The notes below the pieces were generated by a model, which worked only from the letters and a program-made list of their open reading frames with translations, was not told the DNA's origin and searched no databases. Positions 27,057 to 36,029 of a DNA stretch of 36,052 nucleotides are shown in pieces. A program made the position numbers and the translations under genes. The stretch spans positions 1 through 36,052 of the forward strand of contig CAJTVJ010000017.1 in assembly GCA_910579785.1 (NCBI GenBank), given 5' to 3'. Positions within the stretch are counted from its first letter, which is position 1. Every line of letters begins with the position of its first letter. The DNA comes from an uncultured Christensenella sp. (lineage in GTDB: Bacteria; Bacillota; Clostridia; Christensenellales; UBA3700).

Positions 27057-28250
27057 ATGATAAAGAGATTATTTACCAGCGAGAGCGTGACAGAAGGACA
27101 TCCCGACAAGGTCTGCGACAAAATTTCAGACAGCATACTTGACGCTTTGCTTGCGCAAGATCCAATGAGCCGCGTCGCGTGCGAGACGTGTTCCAACACA
27201 GGCTTTGTGCTTGTCATGGGCGAGATAACGTCCAACGCCAACGTAGATTATCAGTCGATAGTCCGCAAGGCGGCTTTGGAGATAGGATATGACGACGAAG
27301 AGAAGGGACTTGACGGCAACAAATGCGAGGTCATAGTCAGACTTGACAGGCAGTCCGCCGACATAGCAATGGGTGTGGACAGCTCGGTAGAAAACAAGAC
27401 GTGTAACAAAGACAAATACGACCTAATAGGCGCAGGCGATCAGGGAATGATGTTCGGTTATGCCTGCAATGAGACGCCTGCATTGATGCCCATGCCGATA
27501 TATCTTGCGCATCAGCTCACGCAAAGGCTGACGGAAGTGCGCAAAAAAGGCATACTCAAATATTTGAGACCCGACGGCAAGGCGCAAGTCAGCGTTGAGT
27601 ACGTTGACGACGTCGTATCGCGCATCGAGGCTATCGTCGTGTCCACTCAGCATTCTCCCGACGTGCATATAGATACGTTGAGAAATGACGTCAAAAAATA
27701 TGTTATCGACGAGATCATCCCCGGAGGGCTTATTGACGGCAACACTAAGATATACATCAATCCGACGGGCAGGTTTGTCATTGGCGGACCTCACGGCGAC
27801 AGCGGTCTCACGGGCAGAAAGATTATCGTCGACACGTACGGCGGCTATTGCCCTCACGGCGGCGGAGCATTTTCCGGCAAAGACAGCACCAAAGTTGACA
27901 GATCGGCTTGCTATATGGCGAGATACGTATGCAAAAATATCGTGGCGAGCGGCATTGCCGACAGATGTCAGATGGACGTCGCATATGCGATAGGCGTTGC
28001 AAAGCCGGTGTCGATAAATATCAATACCTTCGGCACAAGCAAGTATTCCAACGAGCAGATAGCAAATATCGTTGACAAAGTCTTCGATATGCGTCCGCTT
28101 GCGATAATCGAACAGCTTCAACTTCGCAAACCGCAATTTGCTAAGACCAGCAACTATGGACATTTCGGCAGAGAAGATCAGGGCTTCAAATGGGAAGAGA
28201 GAGACAAAGCCGAGGCTATTGCCAAGCTGGCGAAAGAGATGTACGGCTGA
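27057..28250 (+). CDS. metK: S-adenosylmethionine synthetase
   Basis: It makes SAM from methionine and ATP. The 397-residue protein shows FTSESVTEGHPDKVCD (split 5-20), GAGDQGMMFGYA (near 123-134), the GPHGDSGLTGRKIIVD block (near 240-255) and the C-terminal FGREDQGFKWEERD. Length is standard. AGGAGA precedes the ATG by 7 bases. It lies directly behind a SAM-I riboswitch, so its own product is the likely repressor. No promoter was found between rpoC and the riboswitch; read-through from rpoBC seems the likely source of RNA. Confidence 0.99.
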   Translation: MIKRLFTSESVTEGHPDKVCDKISDSILDALLAQDPMSRVACETCSNTGFVLVMGEITSNANVDYQSIVRKAALEIGYDDEEKGLDGNKCEVIVRLDRQSADIAMGVDSSVENKTCNKDKYDLIGAGDQGMMFGYACNETPALMPMPIYLAHQLTQRLTEVRKKGILKYLRPDGKAQVSVEYVDDVVSRIEAIVVSTQHSPDVHIDTLRNDVKKYVIDEIIPGGLIDGNTKIYINPTGRFVIGGPHGDSGLTGRKIIVDTYGGYCPHGGGAFSGKDSTKVDRSACYMARYVCKNIVASGIADRCQMDVAYAIGVAKPVSININTFGTSKYSNEQIANIVDKVFDMRPLAIIEQLQLRKPQFAKTSNYGHFGREDQGFKWEERDKAEAIAKLAKEMYG

Positions 28251-28303
28251 GATTTCTTAAAAAATTAGATAACAACTTGACGCTGTATAGAAGCAGTAAT
28301 GTA

Positions 28304-28333
28304 TTGACAATAAAAGATAAAATCAATTACAAT
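28304..28333 (+). promoter_or_regulatory. SigA promoter for recD2
   Basis: Perfect TTGACA (28304-28309), an 18-bp spacer, TACAAT (28328-28333). The predicted start is near 28340. Confidence 0.75.
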
Positions 28334-28336
28334 ATA

Positions 28337-28367
28337 TGTGCAGGTGTTTTTGCCTGCGCATATTTTT
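28337..28367 (+). terminator. Leader hairpin of recD2, terminator-like
   Basis: TGTGCAGG (28337-28344) pairs with CCTGCGCA (28353-28360), followed by TATTTTTAT. It could be a metK terminator, a 5' stabilising hairpin, or an attenuator, since it starts at the predicted recD2 transcript start. Confidence 0.5.
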
Positions 28368-28400
28368 ATAAAAGCCGTATAGACATTTTTAGGAGAAACA

Positions 28401-30626
28401 ATGAGTTATTTTGATACGCAATACGAGACAATGAAAGGTTACGTTGAAGATATTGTATTTCGCAACGTGGACAACGGCTATTGCGTAATATACGTCAACG
28501 CCGACGACGTGCTGCAATGCGCTGTCGGCGTCTTCCCGCCTATAGAAGTGGGCGAATACCTTGAAATGCACGGCAACTTTACCGTCAACTCTAAGTTTGG
28601 AGAACAGTTTAACGTCAAAGAGTGCAAGATAATCAAACCCACTGACAAAGAGGCGATAATGCGTTATCTTGCCAGCGGACTCTTTGCAGGAGTAGGTGAA
28701 GTGACGGCAAAAAATATCGTCGACTTGTACGGCACGGCGACTTTGGACGTGATAGAGAATGCCCCCAACAAGCTTGCCGCAGTCAAAGGCGTATCGCTGA
28801 AAAAGGCAATGGCTATATTCGAGGCATACACTGTGCATAAAGAACAGCAGGCGACGATAGTCTATCTTCAAGGTTATGACATAAGTCTAAATTTGGCGCT
28901 TAAAATCTATAAGAAGTATGGCGACGGCACCAAGAGGATAATAGAAAAAAATCCATATCAGATGGTGGACGACGTCGACGGCGTTGGTTTTATCACCGCC
29001 GATAAGATAGCCGTAAGCATGGGCTTTGACACTCGCAGCAGATTTCGTATAAGCGCGGCAATAAGTTACGTGTTGCAGGAGAGCGCGAATAAGAACGGAC
29101 ACACCTATCTTTTGAGGGGCGAGGTCGTCTATGAGGTATGCCGACTTTTGAGAATGGATATAGAAGAGTACGGATATCTCGTCAACGGCATCATACTTGA
29201 CAACGTGGTCATGGGCAAGGTCGTGTTGTTAGGCTCCGGCGACGACGAGAAAGTCTTTTTGACAAGAATGTACGAGAATGAACTCGGCATTGCAAAATGT
29301 ATCGGCGCGTTGATGGAAAACGCCCGTCCTATCGACCTCAATTTTGACGTAGACATAGAGCAATTTCAAAAGTCAAAGGGCATCGACTTGCACGAAGCGC
29401 AGATAAACGCCGTCAAGAATTGCGTCAAGTACGGCGTCAACGTAATTACAGGCGGACCCGGTACGGGCAAGACGACTATCATAAATTGCATAATAACGCT
29501 GCTCAAAAAGCAGGGCAGAAAGGTGGTGCTTTGCGCGCCTACGGGCAGAGCGTCCAAGCGGCTTGGCGAGGCGACGGGCGAGGACGCAAAGACGATACAC
29601 AGACTGCTTGATTTGGACTTTACGGGAGGCAAGGGGCATTTCAATTACAACGAAGATACCAGACTTGCGGCAGACGTAGTCATAGTCGACGAAGTGAGTA
29701 TGTGCGACGAATACGTCTTTTACGCGCTTGTGCGTTCAATAAAAAAAGGCGGCAGACTTATTCTAGTAGGGGATAAAGACCAGTTGCCGTCAGTGGGCGC
29801 AGGCAACGTGCTCGCGGATATAATATCCTGTGATATGATACCTATAAATTATTTGACGAGGATATATCGTCAAAGCGACGACTCTTTGATAATAGAGAAT
29901 GCGCACAAGGTCAATAGCGGAGTTATGCCTACTCTCGACAATAAATCGAAGGACTTCTTTTTTGACTCGCAGACCGACACGTCAGTTATGCTCAGCAACG
30001 TGATAAATCTCACAGTCAAGAGATTGCCGTCCTTTGCAGGTATCACGCCCAAGGACATACAAGTGCTTTGTCCGACAAAAAAAGGCGTGCTTGGCGTAGA
30101 AAATATCAACGTCGAAATGCAAAAAGTGCTCAATCCGCCCGATAAAGAAAAAAACGAGATTCGCTCAGGCGTCAATATATTCCGCACGGGAGACAAGATA
30201 ATACATCTTGTCAACAACTATCAGATGGAGTGGTACAGCGAGGACGGCGGCAGCGGCAGCGGAGTATTCAACGGTGATATAGGTTATATCACATATATAG
30301 ATAAGAGCGCGCCTAGTATGAAGGTAGAGTTTGACGACGGCAGAATAGCCACGTATAAGCAAGAGAATTTTGACGAGTTGACTTTGGCGTACGCTATCAG
30401 CATACACAAATCGCAAGGCTCGGAATTTCCTGCCGTGATAATCACCGCAAGCGGAGGCAATCCCTACCTTATGACAAGAAATCTTCTTTATACCGCTATC
30501 ACAAGAGCAAAGTCTTTTGTCGTCATAGAAGGCACAAAAGAGAGCGTAGCGAAGATGGTCAAGAATGACTATACCGCCAAGCGCAATACTATGCTGGCGC
30601 AATTTATTTGCGGCGCTTTTGAATGA
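28401..30626 (+). CDS. recD2: RecD2 family 5'-3' DNA helicase
   Basis: A 741-residue RecD2-type helicase, acting without RecB and RecC and linked to replication-fork repair and mismatch repair in Firmicutes and Deinococcus. It has the N-terminal OB-like domain (about 1-80), a helix-hairpin-helix region (about 85-200, GLFAGVGEVTAKNIVDLYG), then an SF1B motor with Walker A GGPGTGKTT (351-359), APTGRASKRL, Walker B VVIVDEVSM (Asp430, Glu431), GDKDQLPSVGAGNVL, and the C-terminal motifs LAYAISIHKSQGSEFP and LLYTAITRAK. AGGAG lies 10 bases upstream of the ATG. It has its own promoter. Confidence 0.96.
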   Translation: MSYFDTQYETMKGYVEDIVFRNVDNGYCVIYVNADDVLQCAVGVFPPIEVGEYLEMHGNFTVNSKFGEQFNVKECKIIKPTDKEAIMRYLASGLFAGVGEVTAKNIVDLYGTATLDVIENAPNKLAAVKGVSLKKAMAIFEAYTVHKEQQATIVYLQGYDISLNLALKIYKKYGDGTKRIIEKNPYQMVDDVDGVGFITADKIAVSMGFDTRSRFRISAAISYVLQESANKNGHTYLLRGEVVYEVCRLLRMDIEEYGYLVNGIILDNVVMGKVVLLGSGDDEKVFLTRMYENELGIAKCIGALMENARPIDLNFDVDIEQFQKSKGIDLHEAQINAVKNCVKYGVNVITGGPGTGKTTIINCIITLLKKQGRKVVLCAPTGRASKRLGEATGEDAKTIHRLLDLDFTGGKGHFNYNEDTRLAADVVIVDEVSMCDEYVFYALVRSIKKGGRLILVGDKDQLPSVGAGNVLADIISCDMIPINYLTRIYRQSDDSLIIENAHKVNSGVMPTLDNKSKDFFFDSQTDTSVMLSNVINLTVKRLPSFAGITPKDIQVLCPTKKGVLGVENINVEMQKVLNPPDKEKNEIRSGVNIFRTGDKIIHLVNNYQMEWYSEDGGSGSGVFNGDIGYITYIDKSAPSMKVEFDDGRIATYKQENFDELTLAYAISIHKSQGSEFPAVIITASGGNPYLMTRNLLYTAITRAKSFVVIEGTKESVAKMVKNDYTAKRNTMLAQFICGAFE

Positions 30627-30700
30627 TTTTAGCATGTGCCATTACAATTCATAAAGATTTAGTCATTTAGACAGGCTTATTTGGCGATAAGCAATATCTA

Positions 30701-30849
30701 GTCACCCCGACCGCAGCGGAGAGGTCTAATCAAATTGAAAATTTAAAAGGATGAGATTTCTCCGCTACACTGCGTTTCGGTCGAAAGGACTAAACAATGC
30801 TTATAGCTCACCAAACTTTGGTCATCTCGACCAACGCGGAGAGATCTAA
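30701..30849. repeat. Three dispersed palindromic repeats
   Basis: Copy J (30701-30729, plus): ACCCC 30704-30708 with GAGGT 30721-30725, one mismatch. Copy K (30753-30790, minus): ATTTC 30756-30760 with GAAAG 30783-30787, one mismatch. Copy L (30821-30849, plus): ATCTC 30824-30828 with GAGAT 30841-30845. The K-L spacer (30797-30815, GCTTATAGCTCACCAAAC) is the reverse complement-like counterpart of the A-B spacer at 218-235. Confidence 0.86.
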
Positions 30850-30908
30850 TCAAGTTTAAAATATAAAACCGTTGCTATATTTTGTCAATTAAAAAGTAAT
30901 GCAAACAG

Positions 30909-30937
30909 TTGCCAAAAGTGAACATTTGTGCTAAAAT
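30909..30937 (+). promoter_or_regulatory. Promoter of uvrB-uvrA
   Basis: TTGCCA (30909-30914), 17-bp spacer, TAAAAT (30932-30937). The predicted transcript start is near 30944, only about 4 bases before the uvrB ATG. Confidence 0.7.
30920..30931 (+). promoter_or_regulatory. LexA (DinR) operator-like box
   Basis: GAACATTTGTGC matches the Firmicutes SOS box GAAC-N4-GTTC except for one base, and lies inside the -35 to -10 spacer of the uvrB promoter, where a repressor would block polymerase. uvrB is a classical SOS gene. Confidence 0.65.
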
Positions 30938-30947
30938 ATCCACAATC

Positions 30948-32900
30948 ATGTTTGAACTAAAAAGCAAGTTTTCTCCTTGCGGAGATCAGCCGCAGGCAAT
31001 ACAAAAGTTGGTAGAGGGCGTCAACGACGGTTTGCGCACTCAGGTTTTGTTGGGCGTAACGGGCAGCGGTAAGACCTTTACTATGGCAAACGTAATAAAG
31101 GAATGTCAGCGACCTGCTCTTGTCATTGCTCACAACAAGACGTTGGCGGCGCAGCTTTGCAACGAGTTTAGGGAATTTTTCCCCGACAGTAGGGTCGAGT
31201 ATTTTGTATCTTATTACGATTATTATCAGCCTGAGGCTTACATTCCGCGTACGGATACGTACATCGAAAAAGATTTGTCGATAAACGACGAGATAGACAG
31301 ATTGCGAAATTCCGCAACAAGCGCGCTGTGCGAGAGCAGAGACGTAATAGTCGTGTCGTCGGTGTCGTGCATCTACGGTCTCGGCGCGCCGATGGAGTAT
31401 TTCTCTATGGCGGTATCGCTTAGAGAGGGAATGTCGATAGACAGAGACGCGTTGCTTGACAATCTTGTGGAGATACAGTACAAGCGCAGCGATATAGAAT
31501 TTGTCCGCTCAACTTTCAGAGTACGCGGCGACGTAGTTGAGATATTTCCTGTCGAGAGCAGCGACTATGCGATACGTGTGGAATTTTGGGGCGACGAGGT
31601 AGAAAAGATATCGCAGTTCGATCCCGTGTCGTCCAAGACGGTTTGCACGCTCAAACACGTCAATATTTTCCCTGCTACGCATTACGTCGTGGAAAAAGAA
31701 AAGCGAGACGCCTGTCTTGACAGAATAAGAGACGATATGATGGAACAAGTTGAGCTGTTTACTCAGCAAGGCAAACTTCTTGAAGCGCAGAGATTGAAAG
31801 AACGCGTCAGCTATGACATAGAGATGATAAAAGAGATGGGGTATTGTTCTGGCATAGAAAACTATTCCCGATATTTTGACGGAAGACAGATAGGTCAACC
31901 GCCTTACACTCTTCTCGACTTTTTCCCCAAGGACTTTTTGTTGTTTGTTGACGAAAGTCACATGACGCTGCCGCAGATAAGGGCGATGTTCAACGGCGAT
32001 CTTTCACGCAAGGTCAACTTGGTGGATTACGGTTTTAGGCTTCCTTCGGCATACGACAACCGTCCACTCAAATTTGACGAATTTGACCAAAGAGTGGGGC
32101 AGATGATATGCGTATCGGCGACTCCTGCAAAGTATGAACTTGACCAAGCCGGACAGGTGGTCGAACAGCTTATAAGACCCACCGGACTTATCGACCCCGA
32201 AGTTGAGATACATCCGATAGAGGGGCAGATAGACGACTTGATATCGCGTATCAACGACACTGTGGATAAAAAGGCGCGCGTACTTGTCACGACGCTGACC
32301 AAGAAGATGGCGGAGAGCTTGACGGCGTACCTCACGGAGAGACATATCAAGGTCAAATATATGCACTCCGACATAGACACGTTGGAGAGAGTGGATATAA
32401 TCGCAGGACTGCGTAAGGGCGAGTTTGACGTGCTTGTGGGCATCAACTTGCTTAGAGAAGGACTTGACATACCCGAAGTTCAGCTTGTTGCGATACTTGA
32501 CGCCGACAAAGAGGGATTTTTGCGCAGTGAGACTTCGCTTATTCAGACTATCGGCAGAGCGGCGCGTAATGCGGAGGCTAAGGTCGTGATGTATGCCGAC
32601 GTGATCACAGACAGTATGAGAAGAGCTATCGACGAGACCAACCGCCGCCGTATAATTCAACGCGATTACAACACTGAGCACGGCATTACTCCTAAGACTA
32701 TCGTCAAGGAGATATCCAACACGCTGGAAATTTCCCGCAAGGCTGACGATAAGCGAGATATGTCGCACAAGGATCTCGCAAAAGAGCTGTCGCGTTTGAC
32801 GTCGGCAATGAAGGTCGCCTCGTCCAATCTCGACTTTGAACTTGCAATAAAATACAGAGAGCAGATAGCCGAACTTAAATCTTTGCTGAATAAAAAATAA
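30948..32900 (+). CDS. uvrB: Excinuclease ABC subunit B
   Basis: UvrB is the damage-verifying helicase-like subunit of nucleotide-excision repair. The 650-residue protein has Walker A GVTGSGKT (36-43), the damage-probing beta-hairpin YFVSYYDYYQPEAYIPRTD (85-103), DESH (335-338), helicase motifs such as VLVGINLLREGLDIPEVQL and QTIGRAARN, and a C-terminal UVR domain (about 612-648) that contacts UvrC. The start at 30948 is chosen because MFELKSKFSPCGDQPQAI is the conserved beginning; a TTG at 30909 lies within the promoter. No Shine-Dalgarno precedes the ATG, and the predicted RNA start is about 4 bases upstream. uvrA follows after 165 bases. Confidence 0.97.
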   Translation: MFELKSKFSPCGDQPQAIQKLVEGVNDGLRTQVLLGVTGSGKTFTMANVIKECQRPALVIAHNKTLAAQLCNEFREFFPDSRVEYFVSYYDYYQPEAYIPRTDTYIEKDLSINDEIDRLRNSATSALCESRDVIVVSSVSCIYGLGAPMEYFSMAVSLREGMSIDRDALLDNLVEIQYKRSDIEFVRSTFRVRGDVVEIFPVESSDYAIRVEFWGDEVEKISQFDPVSSKTVCTLKHVNIFPATHYVVEKEKRDACLDRIRDDMMEQVELFTQQGKLLEAQRLKERVSYDIEMIKEMGYCSGIENYSRYFDGRQIGQPPYTLLDFFPKDFLLFVDESHMTLPQIRAMFNGDLSRKVNLVDYGFRLPSAYDNRPLKFDEFDQRVGQMICVSATPAKYELDQAGQVVEQLIRPTGLIDPEVEIHPIEGQIDDLISRINDTVDKKARVLVTTLTKKMAESLTAYLTERHIKVKYMHSDIDTLERVDIIAGLRKGEFDVLVGINLLREGLDIPEVQLVAILDADKEGFLRSETSLIQTIGRAARNAEAKVVMYADVITDSMRRAIDETNRRRIIQRDYNTEHGITPKTIVKEISNTLEISRKADDKRDMSHKDLAKELSRLTSAMKVASSNLDFELAIKYREQIAELKSLLNKK

Positions 32901-33065
32901 TTGCGCAGATAAATATGCGTTGCATATATTTGCAATATCATATCGTGCCGCCATAATGGCGCAGAAAGTATCACAAGCTGTATACGATTCGGGCAAAAGG
33001 GAAAGCATACCAAAGAAAGAAAAAGACAGACCAAAGACGCGCGGTTGCGCAGGAGTATATAATAT

Positions 33066-35873
33066 ATGGATAAAAATATTATAATAAAGGGAGCGAGAGT
33101 CCACAATCTAAAAAATATAGATGTGACCATTCCAAGAGACAAACTCGTCGTGTTGACGGGATTGAGCGGCAGCGGCAAATCGTCGTTGGCATTCGACACG
33201 ATTTTTGCAGAGGGTCAGCGCAGATATATGGAAAGTCTGTCGTCATACGCAAGACAGTTTTTGGGACAGATGGACAAGCCTGACGTAGATTATATCGACG
33301 GTTTGTCGCCTGCGATTTCCATAGACCAAAAGACTACGTCGCACAACCCCCGTTCGACGGTGGGTACGGTGACGGAGATATATGACTATCTCAGACTTTT
33401 GTATGCGAGAATAGGTATTCCTCATTGTCCCAACTGCGGCAAGGAGATAGTGCAGCAGTCGGTCGACCAAATCGCCGACAAGGTGATGAGCGCAGGTAAC
33501 GGCGCAAAGATACGCGTGCTTGCCCCTGTCGTGAGAGGAAGAAAGGGCGAGTACTCTAAGCAGATAGACGGATACAGAAAGAGCGGTTACAGCCGACTTA
33601 TCGTCGACGGAAGCGAATACAATATACTCGACGAAGAAGTGAGTCTTGACAAGAATTATAAGCATAATATTCAAATTGTAGTCGACAGGATAATAATCAA
33701 GGACGAAGTTGAGAGGCGTCTTACAGACAGCTTAGAAGCGGCGCTTAAACTTGCCGAGGGACTTGTCGAGGTCGAAGTCAACGGCATCACGTCGATGTAT
33801 TCTACAAAATATGCCTGCCCGGATTGCGACATAAGCATTGAAGAACTTCAACCGAGAATGTTTTCTTTCAACTCGCCTTTCGGAGCGTGTCCTGAATGTT
33901 CGGGTCTTGGATTTAAAAACGTGCTTGACACCCAAAAATTCGTCAAGTGGGACAAGTCGATAGACGAAGGCGCGCTTAACGTCGGAGGTTGGAGTATGGA
34001 TTATTTCAACTATCCCAAGGCAATCTACGAGTCGCTTGCCAAGAAATATAAATTTTCTATTTATGACCCCGTAAAGCAGTTGCCTAAAAAGGTGCTTGAC
34101 GTATTATTTTACGGCGACGGCGAAAAGGTGCAGGTCAACAAAAAATATGCCGACGGAGTGATAAATTTCAACTTTGACGGCGTTGCCAATCATTTTATGG
34201 AAAAGTATAAGTCATTGACGTCTGAATTTATGAGAGGCGAGTTGAGCAAGTATCTTGCCGAAGCTCATTGCGACGTCTGCGACGGTAAAAGATTGAAAAA
34301 AGAAGTGCTTGGCGTCACGGTTGGCGGACTCAATATATTTGAAGTTTGCGCCCTTTCGATAGACAAGGCTTACGCATTCTTTGAAAATCTTCAACTTGAC
34401 GAGACTCAGCAGATTATTGCAAATCAGATACTCAAAGAGATAAAGGCGCGTCTGGGCTTTTTGGTCAACGTAGGGCTTGATTATCTTCAACTTACACGTT
34501 CGTCGGCAACGCTGTCGGGCGGCGAAGCGCAGAGAATACGACTTGCCACACAGATAGGCAGCGGACTTGTCGGCGTGCTTTATATACTTGACGAGCCCAG
34601 CATAGGATTGCACCAAAGAGACAACGACAAATTGCTTTCCACGTTGGAGAGATTGAGAGACCTTGGCAATACGCTCATTGTCGTCGAACATGACGAGGAT
34701 ACCATGCGCAAGGCGGATTATATCGTCGATATAGGACCCGGCGCCGGCGTCAATGGCGGAGAAGTCGTTGTGGCAGGCACTCCGAGCGAGGTCATGGCAT
34801 GCGAAAGTTCCGTCACCGGCGCATTTATGTCGGGCAGAGAAAGCATAGCGCTTCCCGAGCAAAGACGGCAGGGTAACGGCAGCTTTTTGAAAGTACGCGG
34901 AGCGGTAAAGAACAATCTCAAAGGCATTGACGTCGACATACCGCTTGGCACGTTTTGTCTTATCACAGGCGTGAGCGGCAGCGGCAAGTCTTCGCTTGTC
35001 AACGAGGTGCTCTATCCCGTATTGCAAAGCAAGCTCAACGGCAGTGAAGAAAAACCGCTTAATTGCAAAGAGGTCTTGGGCATAGAAGAACTTGACAAGG
35101 TAATTGCCATCGACCAAAGTCCGATTGGCAGAACGCCAAGATCAAATCCGGCGACGTATACCAACGTATTTACTGCGATAAGAGAGTTGTATGCCAAGAC
35201 TCCCGACGCCAAGTCGAGAGGATACGGAAGCGGCAGATTTTCTTTCAACGTAGCAGGCGGCAGATGCGAAAATTGTTCGGGCGACGGCATAAAGAAGATC
35301 GAGATGCACTTTTTGAGCGACGTCTACGTACCTTGCGCAGTATGCGGAGGCAAGAGATATAACAGAGAGACGCTGCAAGTTAAGTTTAAAGGCAAGAGCA
35401 TATATGACGTCCTTGAAATGACGGTTGCAGAGGCTTGCGGATTTTTCAGCAATATTCCGCAGATATACAATAAGATATCCACGCTCAACGACGTAGGACT
35501 TGGGTATATCAAACTCGGTCAGCCGGCGACAACACTGTCGGGCGGCGAGGCGCAAAGAGTAAAACTCGCCACAGAGCTTTCAAAGCGTTCGACAGGAAAG
35601 ACCGTCTATATTCTTGACGAGCCTACTACCGGACTTCATTCAGCCGACGTTAAAAAACTTATTATGATTTTGCAAAGACTTGTGTCAAAGGGCAATACCG
35701 TCATTGTCATAGAACATAATCTTGACGTGATTAAAGTTGCCGACCATATAATCGACCTCGGTCCTGAGGGCGGTGACGGCGGCGGTACTATCGTAGCAAC
35801 GGGTACGCCTGAGGAAGTAGCAAAAAATTCAAAGAGCTATACGGGCAAATACCTAATAGATAAACTTTCTTAA
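33066..35873 (+). CDS. uvrA: Excinuclease ABC subunit A
   Basis: UvrA is the damage-sensing ATPase that loads UvrB. The 935-residue protein has two ABC ATPase modules: GLSGSGKSS (32-40) and GVSGSGKSS (635-643), each with a signature LSGGEAQR helix, and LDEPSIGLHQRD and LDEPTTGLHSAD Walker B regions. Zinc sites show CPNC (121-124), CPDC (251-254), CPEC (275-278) and, in the second half, CENCSGDG and CAVCGGKR. Start is supported by AGGAG 9 bases upstream. It lies downstream of uvrB with no terminator between them, so co-transcription from the SOS-type promoter is likely. A strong terminator follows. Confidence 0.98.
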   Translation: MDKNIIIKGARVHNLKNIDVTIPRDKLVVLTGLSGSGKSSLAFDTIFAEGQRRYMESLSSYARQFLGQMDKPDVDYIDGLSPAISIDQKTTSHNPRSTVGTVTEIYDYLRLLYARIGIPHCPNCGKEIVQQSVDQIADKVMSAGNGAKIRVLAPVVRGRKGEYSKQIDGYRKSGYSRLIVDGSEYNILDEEVSLDKNYKHNIQIVVDRIIIKDEVERRLTDSLEAALKLAEGLVEVEVNGITSMYSTKYACPDCDISIEELQPRMFSFNSPFGACPECSGLGFKNVLDTQKFVKWDKSIDEGALNVGGWSMDYFNYPKAIYESLAKKYKFSIYDPVKQLPKKVLDVLFYGDGEKVQVNKKYADGVINFNFDGVANHFMEKYKSLTSEFMRGELSKYLAEAHCDVCDGKRLKKEVLGVTVGGLNIFEVCALSIDKAYAFFENLQLDETQQIIANQILKEIKARLGFLVNVGLDYLQLTRSSATLSGGEAQRIRLATQIGSGLVGVLYILDEPSIGLHQRDNDKLLSTLERLRDLGNTLIVVEHDEDTMRKADYIVDIGPGAGVNGGEVVVAGTPSEVMACESSVTGAFMSGRESIALPEQRRQGNGSFLKVRGAVKNNLKGIDVDIPLGTFCLITGVSGSGKSSLVNEVLYPVLQSKLNGSEEKPLNCKEVLGIEELDKVIAIDQSPIGRTPRSNPATYTNVFTAIRELYAKTPDAKSRGYGSGRFSFNVAGGRCENCSGDGIKKIEMHFLSDVYVPCAVCGGKRYNRETLQVKFKGKSIYDVLEMTVAEACGFFSNIPQIYNKISTLNDVGLGYIKLGQPATTLSGGEAQRVKLATELSKRSTGKTVYILDEPTTGLHSADVKKLIMILQRLVSKGNTVIVIEHNLDVIKVADHIIDLGPEGGDGGGTIVATGTPEEVAKNSKSYTGKYLIDKLS

Positions 35874-35881
35874 AAATAATT

Positions 35882-35904
35882 TCCCCCTATATGGGGGATT
35901 TTTT
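35882..35904 (+). terminator. Intrinsic terminator of uvrBA
   Basis: TCCCCC (35882-35887) pairs with GGGGGA (35893-35898) around TATAT, followed by six T. Confidence 0.93.
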
Positions 35905-35941
35905 GTGCAGTGTAAATTACAATAATATAAAATTAAATCTA

Positions 35942-35970
35942 GTCACCTCGACCAACGCGGAGAGGTCTCA
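35942..35970 (+). repeat. Single dispersed palindromic repeat
   Basis: Copy M, plus orientation: ACCTC (35945-35949) pairs perfectly with GAGGT (35962-35966). Located 38 bases after the uvrA terminator. Confidence 0.87.
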
Positions 35971-35984
35971 ACGATTTAAATAAG

Positions 35985-36029
35985 TACCGACAAAATGTAG
36001 CGTAAGCGTGCATTTTCGTTTGGTCGGTA
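35985..36029. repeat. Long imperfect hairpin at the right edge
   Basis: TACCGAC (35985-35991) plus AAAATG (35992-35997) pairs with CATTTT (36011-36016) and GTCGGTA (36023-36029), leaving a six-base bulge on one side. It may be the start of a mobile or structured element that continues beyond the window. Confidence 0.55.

Larger units (their letters stand above)
30627..30947. other. Intergenic region before uvrB
   Basis: About 320 bases with three palindromic repeat copies (30701-30849) and the uvrB promoter (30909-30937). No gene is seen. Confidence 0.65.

Noticed and set aside
30909..30947. TTG start extending uvrB by 13 residues
   Set aside because: The extension overlaps the promoter and LexA-like box; conserved UvrB begins at 30948.
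32956..33084. 42-residue open frame crossing the uvrA start
   Set aside because: No ribosome site and no distinctive composition; it probably only reflects chance between uvrB and uvrA.
32004..33104. Minus-strand open frame of 366 residues opposite uvrB and the uvrB-uvrA gap
   Set aside because: Opposite conserved UvrB sequence; no ribosome site and no recognisable domain.
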